Of a stretch of DNA of 48,436 nucleotides, positions 32,204 to 41,170 are shown piece by piece. This DNA is from an uncultured Peptococcaceae bacterium. GTDB lineage: Bacteria > Bacillota > Peptococcia > Peptococcales > Peptococcaceae. The notes beneath the pieces are model-generated. The model searched no databases. It saw only the letters and a program-made list of their open reading frames with translations, and was not told the DNA's origin. A program made the position numbers and the translations under genes. The stretch is taken from the NCBI GenBank assembly GCA_958451915.1, contig CAUDRX010000002.1:1-48436 (forward strand), given 5' to 3'. Each line of letters begins with the position of its first letter. Positions within the stretch are counted from its first letter, which is position 1.

Positions 32204-32953
32204 TTATAGGGCGGTTAAAATCACTGGACCATCTTTGGTGATTGCGATGGTGTTTTCATAATGACAGGAAAGCTTACCATCCAAAGTCACAGTCGTCCAG
32301 TTATCCCCGAGAACCTCAACTTCGTATGTACCGAGGTTGATCATCGGTTCTACGGCCAAACACATGCCGACTTTCAGGCGAGGACCATGTCCCGGCTTCC
32401 CATAATTTGGTATTTGCGGATCTTCGTGCATTTTAGTGCCGATGCCATGACCGCAGAAATCGCGTACAACGCCATATCCACGCTCTTCGGCATAGACCTG
32501 CACGGCATGACCAATATCTGACAGACGATTACCTTCGACAGCCTGCTCCATACCACGGAAGAAGCTCTCTTTGGTATCATCGATCAACTTCTGAGCTGTC
32601 TCACTGATCTGACCGCAAGCCACTGTGCGGGCAGCATCGCCATGGTAGCCATTGAGAATGGCGCCCACATCGAAGCTGATGATATCCCCTTCTCGGACGA
32701 TAATGTCTCGAGAAGGGATACCATGCACAACAACTTCATTGATCGAAGCGCAGATGGATCCTGGAAACCCACAATAGTTCTTGAAGGAAGGGATCGCACC
32801 TTTGCTGCGAATGTATCTTTCAGCGATCTCATCAAGCTCGAGCGTGCTCATGCCTGGTCGTAAAGACTCTTCCAATAATTGATGAGTCTCGGCAACGATG
32901 CGGCCCGCTTCACGCATTAAATCGATTTCGTGAGGAGATTTAATTGTGATCAT
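32204..32953 (-). CDS. map: Methionine aminopeptidase type I
   Basis: A 249-residue pita-bread-fold metalloenzyme that removes N-terminal Met. Metal ligands can be seen in ISFDVGAILNGYHGDAART (two Asp), GHGIG (His), and the Glu in AVEPM and ENTIA. The ATG overlaps the adk stop as ATGA. Confidence 0.97.
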   Translation of the reverse strand: MITIKSPHEIDLMREAGRIVAETHQLLEESLRPGMSTLELDEIAERYIRSKGAIPSFKNYCGFPGSICASINEVVVHGIPSRDIIVREGDIISFDVGAILNGYHGDAARTVACGQISETAQKLIDDTKESFFRGMEQAVEGNRLSDIGHAVQVYAEERGYGVVRDFCGHGIGTKMHEDPQIPNYGKPGHGPRLKVGMCLAVEPMINLGTYEVEVLGDNWTTVTLDGKLSCHYENTIAITKDGPVILTAL

Positions 32954-33600
32954 GCTTCCTGCCCCAACTTCTGCATGATCTCTTTCGTAACGAGGGCCAT
33001 GTCTTGATCGCCATTGACAGGGATCAAATCGCCTTTTTCCTTGTAATATGCAATGAGTGGCGCTGTGTTCTTTTCATAGACGGAAAGTCTGTTCTGGGCA
33101 GTCTCTTCAGTGTCATCATCACGCTGATACAAGGCGCTACCATCATTATCGCATACCCCTTCAACCTTAGGTGGATTGAAAAGCATATGATAGGAGGCTT
33201 TGCAGGTTGGGCAGATACGGCGGCCGGTCAGTCTCGCAACGAGCTTGTCCAGCGGAACTTCGATATCAAGTGCCCCATCCAGCTTGTAGCCAAGATCCTT
33301 CATGATCTGATCCAGTGCATCTGCCTGAGCAACGGTGCGTGGGAAACCATCAAGGATGAACCCTTTTTTGCAATCCTCTTCGGCGAGGCGTTCACGAACG
33401 ATGCCGATCGTCACCTCATCCGGTACGAGTTCCCCACGATCCATGTAACCTTTTGCTTCAAGACCAAGTGGGGTTTCGTCTGCCTGTGCTTTTCTGAACA
33501 TATCACCTGTAGAGATATGTGGGATATCGAGAATCTTTTTCAGTTCATCAGCCTGGGTGCCTTTACCTGCACCCGGAGGGCCCATTAGTAAAATATGCAT
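32950..33600 (-). CDS. adk: Adenylate kinase
   Basis: A 216-residue kinase: P-loop GPPGAGKGTQ, GFPRT, and a LID domain with zinc ligands CPTC...CDND (three Cys and one Asp), as in Gram-positive enzymes. It balances ATP, ADP and AMP. 17 bases follow secY. Confidence 0.97.
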   Translation of the reverse strand: MHILLMGPPGAGKGTQADELKKILDIPHISTGDMFRKAQADETPLGLEAKGYMDRGELVPDEVTIGIVRERLAEEDCKKGFILDGFPRTVAQADALDQIMKDLGYKLDGALDIEVPLDKLVARLTGRRICPTCKASYHMLFNPPKVEGVCDNDGSALYQRDDDTEETAQNRLSVYEKNTAPLIAYYKEKGDLIPVNGDQDMALVTKEIMQKLGQEA

Positions 33601-33617
33601 TTTCTCACCCTCTATTT

Positions 33618-34871
33618 TTATTTCATAAAGCCTTCGTAGTTTCTCATCATCATGTTGGACTCAATCTGCTTCATTGTGTCAATTGCAACACCAACGACAA
33701 TCAACAGAGAGGTACCGCCGAAGTACAGGTCCATACTTGCTACACCCATTAAAATGGCTGGCAGTACAGCGATCGCTGCAAGGAACAGACCGCCAAAGAA
33801 GGTGATACGACTCATGACTTTCATGATATATTCGCTGGTTGGGCGGCCTGGACGAATGCCAGGGATGAACCCACCGTTTTTGCGGATGTTATCAGCCACG
33901 TCGATTGGGTTGAAGGTAATTGAAGAATAGAAGTAGGTGAAGAAGATGATCAATACAGCATAGATCAGGTTGTAGCCCACATTGGTGAAGCTAAAGTTCT
34001 GGCTGATCCAGCTAGCTGCTGCATTGTCAGGGAAAAAGCTTGCGATCGTGCCAGGAAGGAACATCAGACTCATCGCGAAGATGACAGGGATGACCCCGGC
34101 AGAGTTTACTTTGATAGGAATATGAGTGGACTGGCCACCATACATTTTACGGCCAACAACACGTTTTGCGTATTGCACTGGCACGCGGCGTTCGCCCTGG
34201 TTAACAATGATCACACAGATGATCGCTGCGAGCGCGATGATCAGGAACAACAGAACGAACACAATGTTCATGGCGCCCTGCTGTGCGTACTCGATCAGAT
34301 ATGCAGCACCACTTGGGATGCGGGAAACAATCCCAGCAAAAATGATCAAGCTGATCCCATTACCAATGCCTTTTTCTGTGATCAGTTCACCGATCCACAT
34401 CAGCGCGGCAGTACCGGCTGTCAGGGAAAGGATGACGATGATCATGCTCATGACCGAACTGTCAGACATGGCACCAGTTGAACGGAAGTAGAACGCCATC
34501 CCAAGTGCCTGGACAAAGCCAAGGCCGACAGTCAGGTAACGAGTATATTCAACGATCTTCTTACGATCATCCTTTGCGATCGCTTCCAGACGAGGAAAAA
34601 TGACCGTCAGGAGCTGGATGATGATCGACGCATTAATGTAAGGGGTGATGCTCATCGCAAAAATGGAAACATTCTTCAAAGCGCTACCAGAAATGGTATC
34701 AAAGAAACCCAGCATTTTGATCTGATCGATCAGCGCTGCGATCTGTGTTTTGTCAATGCCCGGGACCGGAATGTGACTCCCAATGCGGAAGACCAAGAAC
34801 ATCAGTAATGTAAAGAGGATCTTCTTGCGCATTTCTTGAGTTTTAAGGGCGTCACGCAAGGTCTCTAACAT
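33618..34871 (-). CDS. secY: Protein translocase subunit SecY
   Basis: A 417-residue channel protein with ten transmembrane helices. It has the plug region (DTISGSALKNVSIFAMSITPYINASI) and the cytoplasmic GERRVPVQYAKRVVGRKMYGG loop. It forms the SecYEG pore. Its ATG overlaps the rplO stop by one base (TAATG). Confidence 0.98.
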   Translation of the reverse strand: MLETLRDALKTQEMRKKILFTLLMFLVFRIGSHIPVPGIDKTQIAALIDQIKMLGFFDTISGSALKNVSIFAMSITPYINASIIIQLLTVIFPRLEAIAKDDRKKIVEYTRYLTVGLGFVQALGMAFYFRSTGAMSDSSVMSMIIVILSLTAGTAALMWIGELITEKGIGNGISLIIFAGIVSRIPSGAAYLIEYAQQGAMNIVFVLLFLIIALAAIICVIIVNQGERRVPVQYAKRVVGRKMYGGQSTHIPIKVNSAGVIPVIFAMSLMFLPGTIASFFPDNAAASWISQNFSFTNVGYNLIYAVLIIFFTYFYSSITFNPIDVADNIRKNGGFIPGIRPGRPTSEYIMKVMSRITFFGGLFLAAIAVLPAILMGVASMDLYFGGTSLLIVVGVAIDTMKQIESNMMMRNYEGFMK

Positions 34872-35320
34872 TAGTCAATAACCTCTGCGGTGCCACCAGC
34901 AGCTTCGATCTTTTCTTTTGCAGAAGCGCTGAATGCCTGAGCCTTAACAGTAAGGGCTTTAGTGATCTCGCCATTACCAAGGATCTTTACACCGCCATTT
35001 TTCATCTGTTTTACTTTTCCGCATTCTACGAGGCTTTCAGGGGTAACAACCGTGCCAGCTTCGAATGCATCAAGAGTAGAAACGTTGATGATGGAGTAAG
35101 TGGTTTTGAACTTCGCATTGCTAAAACCACGTTTTGGGAGACGACGTTGGATAGGGGTCTGGCCACCTTCAAATGCAGGGCCTTTGCCGCCGCCGGAACG
35201 TGCCTTCTGACCCTTATGACCTTTACCGGAAGTCTTACCGAGACCGGAACCGATCCCACGGCCTTTACGCTTCAAAGCGTGTTTGGAACCTTCAGCTGGT
35301 TGTAATTCATTCAGTTTCAT
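34871..35320 (-). CDS. rplO: 50S ribosomal protein L15
   Basis: A 149-residue protein with a long Gly/Lys/Arg-rich N-terminal extension (KHALKRKGRGIGSGLGKTSG) and a globular C-terminal domain. Coupled to secY by TAATG. Confidence 0.98.
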   Translation of the reverse strand: MKLNELQPAEGSKHALKRKGRGIGSGLGKTSGKGHKGQKARSGGGKGPAFEGGQTPIQRRLPKRGFSNAKFKTTYSIINVSTLDAFEAGTVVTPESLVECGKVKQMKNGGVKILGNGEITKALTVKAQAFSASAKEKIEAAGGTAEVID

Positions 35321-35337
35321 GTAACGTCACCTCCTAA

Positions 35338-35520
35338 TCAGTTGATCTCTTCTACACTCACGAGATGGCCAACTTTATTGACCATGCCGCGGATAGAAGC
35401 ATTATCAGGACGTACCACAGTGCTGTTGGTTTTGCCTAAGCCAAGCGCCTTAACGACTTTTCTTTGAGCTTCACTGGCACCGATCACGCTGCGGGTTAAA
35501 GTGATTTTCAATTCTGCCAT
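35338..35520 (-). CDS. rpmD: 50S ribosomal protein L30
   Basis: A 60-residue ferredoxin-like protein (LKITLTRSVIGASEAQRK, LGLGKTNSTVVRPD). Two ATGs occur in tandem; the second (35520) has AGGAGG 6 bases upstream, while the first would leave only 3, so the second is preferred. Confidence 0.95.
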   Translation of the reverse strand: MAELKITLTRSVIGASEAQRKVVKALGLGKTNSTVVRPDNASIRGMVNKVGHLVSVEEIN

Positions 35521-35531
35521 CATAGACCTCC

Positions 35532-36041
35532 TTAGCCTAAGATCTCTTCAACAGTCTTGCCACGAAGTTTGGCAACCTGTTCTGCACTCTTCATGCTCTG
35601 AAGACCTGCCATCGTTGCACGTACGATATTGATCTGGTTGTCGGAGCGCAGAGACTTGGTAAGGATGTTGGAGATCCCTGCCAATTCAGCAACTGCACGT
35701 ACAGCGCCGCCTGCGATAACCCCAGTACCTTCGGAAGCAGGCTTCAGCATGACACGGGCTGCGCCGAAACGGCCAACGGTTTCATGAGGAATAGTGCCGC
35801 CTTCAACGATAGGTACGCGAACGAGGTTCTTCTTCGCATCTTCAACGCCTTTGCGGATGGCTTCAGGAACTTCCTTCGCCTTACCCATGCCAACGCCGAC
35901 GATGCCGTCGCCATTGCCTACAACGACGAGTGCGCTGAAGCTGAAGCGGGTACCACCTTTAACAACCTTTGCAACGCGGTTGATGGTAACAACACGTTCT
36001 TCTAAATCAAGTACACTTGCATCAATAATTTCTCTTGTCAC
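35532..36041 (-). CDS. rpsE: 30S ribosomal protein S5
   Basis: A 169-residue protein with a dsRNA-binding-like N-domain (LEERVVTINRVAKVVKGGTR, GNGDGIVGVGMGKAKE) and a S5 C-domain (MLKPASEGTGVIAGGAVRAV). It contributes to accuracy and helicase activity at the mRNA entry. 24 bases after rplR. Confidence 0.98.
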   Translation of the reverse strand: MTREIIDASVLDLEERVVTINRVAKVVKGGTRFSFSALVVVGNGDGIVGVGMGKAKEVPEAIRKGVEDAKKNLVRVPIVEGGTIPHETVGRFGAARVMLKPASEGTGVIAGGAVRAVAELAGISNILTKSLRSDNQINIVRATMAGLQSMKSAEQVAKLRGKTVEEILG

Positions 36042-36064
36042 GTTTTTCCCTCCTTCGCCGTCTA

Positions 36065-36418
36065 TTAGAATTCTAAGCCAGCTTCGCGAGCACCTTCAGC
36101 CAGGGCTTTGATACGGCCATGATAGATGTTGCCGCCACGGTCGAACACGACCTTGGTGATACCAGCTTCGAGTGCCTTTTGAGCAACTGCAGCGCCAACT
36201 GCCTTTGCGGCATCGGTCTTGGTGCCTTCAGTTTCTACGGTCAAGGTCGATGCACTGCAAAGCGTGATGCCTTTGGTGTCATCGATGATCTGAGCATAAA
36301 TGTGCTTTGCGCTGCGGAACACTGCAAGGCGAGGACGTTCAGGGGTGCCCACAATGCGGTAGCGCAGTCTTTTATGCTTATGGGTCCGAATTTTCTTTCT
36401 AGGATATTCTTTTTTCAA
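36065..36418 (-). CDS. rplR: 50S ribosomal protein L18
   Basis: A 117-residue 5S rRNA-binding protein: basic N-terminus (KKIRTHKHKRLRYRIVGT), RPRLAVFRSAKHIYAQIID, and C-terminal FDRGGNIYHGRIKALAEGAREAGLEF. Confidence 0.98.
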   Translation of the reverse strand: MKKEYPRKKIRTHKHKRLRYRIVGTPERPRLAVFRSAKHIYAQIIDDTKGITLCSASTLTVETEGTKTDAAKAVGAAVAQKALEAGITKVVFDRGGNIYHGRIKALAEGAREAGLEF

Positions 36419-36441
36419 AACGGTTCACTCCTTTCCCGCCA

Positions 36442-36987
36442 TTACTTCGTGCCAGTCTTACCAGCTTTGATCTTAACAACTTCGCCTTCGTAGCGGATCC
36501 CTTTGCCTTTGTAAGGTTCTGGTGGACGTACGTTGCGAACATCAGCTGCGATCGCACCAACGAGCTGCTTGTCAATACCTTTGACAATGATCTTGGTCTG
36601 TTCAGGCACTTCAAAAGTAATACCATCAACTGGTTCCATTTCAACCGGGTGGGAATAACCAGCGCTGATGACGAGCTTATTGCCCTGCATCGCTGCTCTG
36701 TAACCGACACCCTTCATGGTCAGAGTCTTGGAGTAACCTTCGGTCACACCAACAACCATGTTGTTGATCAGGCTGCGGGTCAAGCCCCAAAGTGCATTAT
36801 AGTTTTTAACGTCGCCATTTGGGCAAGCGACGGTCACTTCTCCGTTTTCAGCTTTGATTACCATATCAGGATGCAGAGCCTTGGTCAGTTCGCCCTTTGC
36901 ACCTTTGACGGTAACAACGTTGTCTTCGGAGATTTCGACAGTAACGCCATCCGGGATGGCAACTGGAAGTTTACCAATACGAGACAT
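36442..36987 (-). CDS. rplF: 50S ribosomal protein L6
   Basis: A 181-residue protein made of two similar domains; MSRIGKLPVAIPDGV at the start and NVRPPEPYKGKGIRYEGE near the end are invariant features. Located near the factor-binding site. Confidence 0.98.
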   Translation of the reverse strand: MSRIGKLPVAIPDGVTVEISEDNVVTVKGAKGELTKALHPDMVIKAENGEVTVACPNGDVKNYNALWGLTRSLINNMVVGVTEGYSKTLTMKGVGYRAAMQGNKLVISAGYSHPVEMEPVDGITFEVPEQTKIIVKGIDKQLVGAIAADVRNVRPPEPYKGKGIRYEGEVVKIKAGKTGTK

Positions 36988-37009
36988 ATTTTACCCTCCT
37001 AAGACAAGA

Positions 37010-37408
37010 TTACCAAACGTAGCAGATGACTTCGCCGCCGAGGCCTGCTTTGCGAGCTTCCTTATCGGTCATGATCCCCTTGTTGGTGGAGATGATGGCG
37101 ATCCCGAGGCCGCCGAGCACTTTAGGAACATTATCGCTCTTGCAATAACGTCTCAGACCTGGCTTAGAGATTCTCTTCAGGCCGCTGATAACACGTTCAC
37201 GGTTTGGACCATATTTCAGGGTGACAACGATCTTGCCCTGAACACTATCATCAACTACTTCAAAGTCCTTGACGAAACCTTCAGATTTGAGGATCTCAGC
37301 GAGTTTGACTTTGGTCTTAGAAGCAGGAATTTCTACTTTATCATGCATCTGCATGTTTGCATTGCGGATACGAGTTAAGAAATCCGCGATTGGATCTGAC
37401 ATTACCAT
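37010..37408 (-). CDS. rpsH: 30S ribosomal protein S8
   Basis: A 132-residue protein (DPIADFLTRIRNANM, and the C-terminal STNKGIMTDKEARKAGLGGEVICYVW). In several bacteria it is the autorepressor of the spc genes. The track of its start favours MVMSDPIAD; MSDPIAD two codons later is possible. Confidence 0.97.
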   Translation of the reverse strand: MVMSDPIADFLTRIRNANMQMHDKVEIPASKTKVKLAEILKSEGFVKDFEVVDDSVQGKIVVTLKYGPNRERVISGLKRISKPGLRRYCKSDNVPKVLGGLGIAIISTNKGIMTDKEARKAGLGGEVICYVW

Positions 37409-37437
37409 TAAATGATGACCTCCTTCCGAATCGATGC

Positions 37438-37617
37438 TTACCAGCTGGACTTGGTTACGCCTGGCAGTTCACCTTTGCTAGCCAGTTCACGGAAGCATAC
37501 ACGGCAAAGGCCGAACTTTCTCATGTACCCGTGTGGACGTCCGCAGACTTTGCATCTGTTATGTTCACGTACTTTGTATTTAGGTTTCTTATGGACAATC
37601 TTGGATGTCTTGGCCAC
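37438..37617 (-). CDS. rpsN: 30S ribosomal protein S14, zinc type
   Basis: A 59-residue protein beginning with GTG at 37617 (read M-AKTSKIVHKKPKYKVREH) and ending GVTKSSW. Four zinc ligands are seen: C22, C25 (CKVCGRPH), C38 and C41 (CRVCF). AGGAGG stands 8 bases upstream, directly behind the rplE stop. The zinc type is the standard form in the spc operon of Firmicutes; a zinc-free duplicate may exist elsewhere. Confidence 0.97.
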   Translation of the reverse strand: MAKTSKIVHKKPKYKVREHNRCKVCGRPHGYMRKFGLCRVCFRELASKGELPGVTKSSW

Positions 37618-37632
37618 TATTCTTACCTCCTG

Positions 37633-38172
37633 TTAACCTGCGAAAGGCATGCCGAGCATCTTCAGGAGCTCTTTACCTTCTTCGTCCGTTTTAGCGGTCG
37701 TGGTAAATACGACTTGCATACCTCTGATCTTATCAATCTTGTCATAATCGATCTCTGGGAAAATCAGCTGTTCGGTCAAGCCGAGGCTGTAGTTGCCGCG
37801 ACCATCGAAGCTTTTGCCAGATACACCGTGAAAGTCTCTAACGCGAGGCAGCGCGATGTTAAACAAGCGATCTACGAATTCATACATACGATCACCGCGA
37901 AGGGTCACTTTAACGCCGATTGGCATGCCTTCACGGATCTTGAAACCTGCGATGGATTTTTTAGCACGTGTAACGACTGGTTTCTGACCAGCGATACGAG
38001 TGATATCGTCAACAGCGCCATCAAGAGCCTTAGGGTTGTCTACTGCTTCACCCAAGCCGATGTTGATGGTGATCTTTTCAAGCTTTGGAATGGCCATGAC
38101 GTTGGTATAGCCAAACTTTTCCTGCATAGCAGGCGCGATCTCTGCGATATATTTATCTTTTAATCTAGCCAC
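37633..38172 (-). CDS. rplE: 50S ribosomal protein L5
   Basis: A 179-residue 5S-binding protein: KLEKITINIGLGEA, RAKKSIAGFKIREGMPIG, and FPEIDYDKIDKIRGM near the C-terminus. It bridges the 5S rRNA and the P-site tRNA. Confidence 0.98.
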   Translation of the reverse strand: MARLKDKYIAEIAPAMQEKFGYTNVMAIPKLEKITINIGLGEAVDNPKALDGAVDDITRIAGQKPVVTRAKKSIAGFKIREGMPIGVKVTLRGDRMYEFVDRLFNIALPRVRDFHGVSGKSFDGRGNYSLGLTEQLIFPEIDYDKIDKIRGMQVVFTTTAKTDEEGKELLKMLGMPFAG

Positions 38173-38190
38173 TGGTAGACCTCCTCCCTA

Positions 38191-38505
38191 TTAATACTCT
38201 TTGCCGCTCGACTTCAGGAAGCGGACCTTCTTGCCGTCAACAAACTTGTAGCCGATACGGGACCCCTTTTTGTTGGCTGAATCATAAGCCATGACATTGG
38301 AGACGTGAATTGGCATTGGTTTGTCGATGATCCCGCCCTGAGGATTGGACTGGGATGGTTTGGTGTGGCGCTTAGCAACAGCAACGCCTTCTACGATGAC
38401 GCGCTGAACGTCTGGCAGAGCCTTGATAACCTTACCGATCTTACCTTTATCTTTACCAGAAATGACGATGACTTCGTCACCTTTGCGAATTTTCATTTTA
38501 GGCAC
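38191..38505 (-). CDS. rplX: 50S ribosomal protein L24
   Basis: A 104-residue KOW-domain protein (IRKGDEVIVISGKDKGKIGKV) that helps start 50S assembly. The GTG at 38505 (MPKMKIRKGD) has GGAGG 8 bases upstream. A GTG three codons earlier overlaps the ribosome binding site, and the later ATG is too far from it. Confidence 0.94.
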   Translation of the reverse strand: MPKMKIRKGDEVIVISGKDKGKIGKVIKALPDVQRVIVEGVAVAKRHTKPSQSNPQGGIIDKPMPIHVSNVMAYDSANKKGSRIGYKFVDGKKVRFLKSSGKEY

Positions 38506-38524
38506 TATATTCACCTCCGGGGGA

Positions 38525-38893
38525 TTAAAGTACTTCAGGTGCCAGGCTGACGATCTTCATGAAGTCTTTATCACGAAGCTCTCTGGCAACAGGCCCAAAG
38601 ATACGGGTTCCTCTTGGGCTCTTGTCTTCTTTGATGATGACAGCTGCGTTTTCGCTGAAGCGAATGTAGGAGCCATCTGGACGTTTCACTGGACGGGTGG
38701 TGCGGACAACGACAGCCTTTACAACGTCGCCCTTCTTGACAACGCCACCGGGTGTTGCTTCTTTAACTGCACAAACGATGATGTCACCTACGGAAGCATA
38801 GCGACGCTTTGTACCGCCAAGCACGCGGATACAAAGGAGTTCCTTCGCGCCAGTGTTATCACCGACTTTAAGTCTGGTTTCTTGTTGAATCAT
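38525..38893 (-). CDS. rplN: 50S ribosomal protein L14
   Basis: A 122-residue beta-barrel protein with MIQQETRLKVGDNTGAKELL at the start and the RGTRIFGPVARELRDKDF signature. It forms an intersubunit bridge. Confidence 0.98.
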   Translation of the reverse strand: MIQQETRLKVGDNTGAKELLCIRVLGGTKRRYASVGDIIVCAVKEATPGGVVKKGDVVKAVVVRTTRPVKRPDGSYIRFSENAAVIIKEDKSPRGTRIFGPVARELRDKDFMKIVSLAPEVL

Positions 38894-38926
38894 TGCGAGC
38901 TTTCCTCCTTTCGAGCTTACGATGCC

Positions 38927-39190
38927 TTAAACGATCGGTGCCTTTTCAAGGATTTCGACGAGGCGCCATCTTTTAGTCTTGGACAAAGGACGGGTTTCCA
39001 TGATCTTTACGCGGTCCCCGACTTTAGCCTCGTTGAGCTCGTCATGGGCTTTGAAATGTTTGGTATTCTTCGCAAGCTTTCCATAGAGAGGATGGCGGCG
39101 AGGACTATCAACATCAACAACAATTGTTTTGTCCATTTTGTCGGAACTAACAATGCCAATACGTACTTTTCTATGGTTACGTTCTGCCAC
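38927..39190 (-). CDS. rpsQ: 30S ribosomal protein S17
   Basis: An 87-residue OB-fold protein (RIGIVSSDKMDKTIVVDVDS, GDRVKIMETRPLSKTKRWRL). Binds 16S early in assembly. Confidence 0.97.
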   Translation of the reverse strand: MAERNHRKVRIGIVSSDKMDKTIVVDVDSPRRHPLYGKLAKNTKHFKAHDELNEAKVGDRVKIMETRPLSKTKRWRLVEILEKAPIV

Positions 39191-39208
39191 TTTATTTCCT
39201 CCTTATAC

Positions 39209-39409
39209 TCACGCCTGAGCAGCGATCTCGCGTTCACGGATCACTGTCTTTGCTCTAGCGATATCTTTTCTAACCTGCTTCAGCTGCATAGGGTTTTCGA
39301 GTTGGCCGGTAGCCATCTGAAAACGCAGGTTAAAGAGTTCTTCTTTAAGTTCTACAACCTTCTTGTTCAACTCTTCAGTGGAGAGTTCTCTTAAGGTTTC
39401 AGCCTTCAT
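39209..39409 (-). CDS. rpmC: 50S ribosomal protein L29
   Basis: A 66-residue two-helix protein beginning MKAETLRELSTEELNKKV, with LKEELFNLRFQMATGQLEN. The ATG at 39409 lies inside the end of rplP (11-base overlap), so the two are translationally coupled. A longer open frame upstream is only rplP read out of frame. Confidence 0.95.
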   Translation of the reverse strand: MKAETLRELSTEELNKKVVELKEELFNLRFQMATGQLENPMQLKQVRKDIARAKTVIREREIAAQA

Positions 39410-39833
39410 TAGCAACAGCCTCCATTTCTTCCCTTTTAACAAACTTGCACTTGCAAGGCAGCTTATGCATAGCCAGGCGAAGTGCTTCGCGAGCAACTTC
39501 TTCAGGTACACCGCTGACTTCGAACATCACGCGGCCCGGTTTAACGATCGCTACCCAGTAGTCAGGAGCACCTTTCCCGGAACCCATGCGGACTTCTGCT
39601 GGCTTAGCAGTGACTGGCTGGTCTGGGAAGATCTTGATCCAAACTTTACCACCACGTTTGATATAACGGGTCATCGCGATACGGGCAGCTTCGATCTGGC
39701 GGCTGGTGACCCAGGCGCCAGTGGTAGCCTGCAGACCAAAATCACCGTAGGTGACTTTAGTGCCTTTATGTGCTTCCCCACCGAGTTTTCTGCGGTGTGG
39801 GCGACGCCATTTAGTTCTCTTTGGCATTAACAT
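39399..39833 (-). CDS. rplP: 50S ribosomal protein L16
   Basis: A 144-residue protein, MLMPKRTKWRRPHRRK, with the A-site region contact RMGSGKGAPDYWVA. GGAGG stands 9 bases upstream, across the rpsC stop. A second Met two codons in is an alternative start. Confidence 0.97.
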   Translation of the reverse strand: MLMPKRTKWRRPHRRKLGGEAHKGTKVTYGDFGLQATTGAWVTSRQIEAARIAMTRYIKRGGKVWIKIFPDQPVTAKPAEVRMGSGKGAPDYWVAIVKPGRVMFEVSGVPEEVAREALRLAMHKLPCKCKFVKREEMEAVANEG

Positions 39834-39835
39834 AA

Positions 39836-40489
39836 TTAGCGTCCTCCTTCTTTGCTGTCATCAAGGATTTCACCATTGTAAATCCATACTTTGATACCAA
39901 TCTTACCATAGGTGGTATCTGCTTCATAGAAACCATAATCGATATCGGCACGAAGGGTGTGCAGTGGCACTTTACCTTCAGTAGCCCATTCGGTACGGGC
40001 GATATCAGCGCCGGCGAGGCGGCCTGCGCAGCTGATCTTGATACCCTGAGCGCCGGATTTGGTTGCTCTCTGGATGTGCTGCTTCATTGCACGACGATAG
40101 GCAACACGGTTTTCAAGTGCCTGCGCGATGGATTCAGCAACGAGCTGAGCATTGGCTTCTGGATGTTTAACTTCGACAACGCTGATAGAAACAGACTTGC
40201 CGGTAAGTTTTTCAAGTTCCCCACGAAGAACTTCGATCGCGGAACCATTGCGGCCGATTACGATACCAGGTTTTGCAGTATGGATGGTAACTTTGATCTT
40301 GGTCGTACCGGTACGTTCAATGACGATTCTAGCAATACCGCTGTCGAAAAGTTTCGTCTTGACGAATTTACGGACTTTGAAGTCTTCATGGAGGAGATCG
40401 ACATAGTTTTTATCATCGGCATACCATCTAGCATCCCAATCGCGGATGACACCAACACGAATGCCAATTGGATTTACTTTCTGTCCCAC
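39836..40489 (-). CDS. rpsC: 30S ribosomal protein S3
   Basis: A 217-residue protein with an N-terminal KH domain (PGIVIGRNGSAIEVLRGELE) and a C-terminal S3 domain (GAQGIKISCAGRLAGADIAR, GKIGIKVWIYNGE). It lines the mRNA entry tunnel. Confidence 0.98.
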   Translation of the reverse strand: MGQKVNPIGIRVGVIRDWDARWYADDKNYVDLLHEDFKVRKFVKTKLFDSGIARIVIERTGTTKIKVTIHTAKPGIVIGRNGSAIEVLRGELEKLTGKSVSISVVEVKHPEANAQLVAESIAQALENRVAYRRAMKQHIQRATKSGAQGIKISCAGRLAGADIARTEWATEGKVPLHTLRADIDYGFYEADTTYGKIGIKVWIYNGEILDDSKEGGR

Positions 40490-40500
40490 AGTATTCCTCC

Positions 40501-40833
40501 TTATCTTTCGCTTACCATAATGGTGATGTGGCTGGTTCTCTTCTTGATACCGTCAGCGCGGCCCATGGCGCGTGGTTTGTAGCGCTTGATGGTTGGGCCC
40601 TGATCAACATAGGCGGTACTTACGACGAGATTTTCAACATCCATATCATAGTTGTGCTCTGCATTTGCAACAGCGGATTTTAACACCTTCGTTACGATCG
40701 CAGAACCTTTATGTGGAGTGAATTTCAAAATACTGTAAGCTTCCTGAACGCTCTTGCCGCGGATCAGATCAACGACCTGACGAGCTTTGCGAGGCGAGAT
40801 TCTAATGTGTTTTGCACATGCTTTTGCTTCCAC
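40501..40833 (-). CDS. rplV: 50S ribosomal protein L22
   Basis: A 110-residue protein (RISPRKARQVVDLIRGKSV; long beta-hairpin RYKPRAMGRADGIKKRTSHI) whose hairpin lines the exit tunnel. Start is GTG with AGGAGG 9 bases upstream. Confidence 0.97.
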   Translation of the reverse strand: MEAKACAKHIRISPRKARQVVDLIRGKSVQEAYSILKFTPHKGSAIVTKVLKSAVANAEHNYDMDVENLVVSTAYVDQGPTIKRYKPRAMGRADGIKKRTSHITIMVSER

Positions 40834-40854
40834 TATAAATTTCCTCCTTTCTGC

Positions 40855-41136
40855 TTATCGAGAACGACTGGATTTTTCGTCACCAGCGTGACCTTTGTAG
40901 GTACGGGTTGGTGCGAATTCGCCGAGTTTATGTCCGACCATATCTTCGGTCACATACACTGGGATGTGCTTTCTGCCATCGTGAACGGCAAATGTATGAC
41001 CGATGAATTCAGGGAAAATGGTGGATGAACGTGACCAGGTCTTGATCACAGATTTTTCATTGCTTTCATTCATTGCTACGACCTTGTTGTAGAGCTTTTC
41101 ATCAACATAAGGTCCTTTTTTGAGAGATCTGCTCAT
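40855..41136 (-). CDS. rpsS: 30S ribosomal protein S19
   Basis: A 93-residue protein beginning MSRSLKKGPYVDEKL, with TWSRSSTIFPEFIGHTFAVH and YVTEDMVGHKLGEFAPTRTY. Sits in the 30S head next to S13. Confidence 0.98.
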   Translation of the reverse strand: MSRSLKKGPYVDEKLYNKVVAMNESNEKSVIKTWSRSSTIFPEFIGHTFAVHDGRKHIPVYVTEDMVGHKLGEFAPTRTYKGHAGDEKSSRSR

Positions 41137-41170
41137 GAATGAATGGCCTCCTTTCGATTACGTCCGGCTA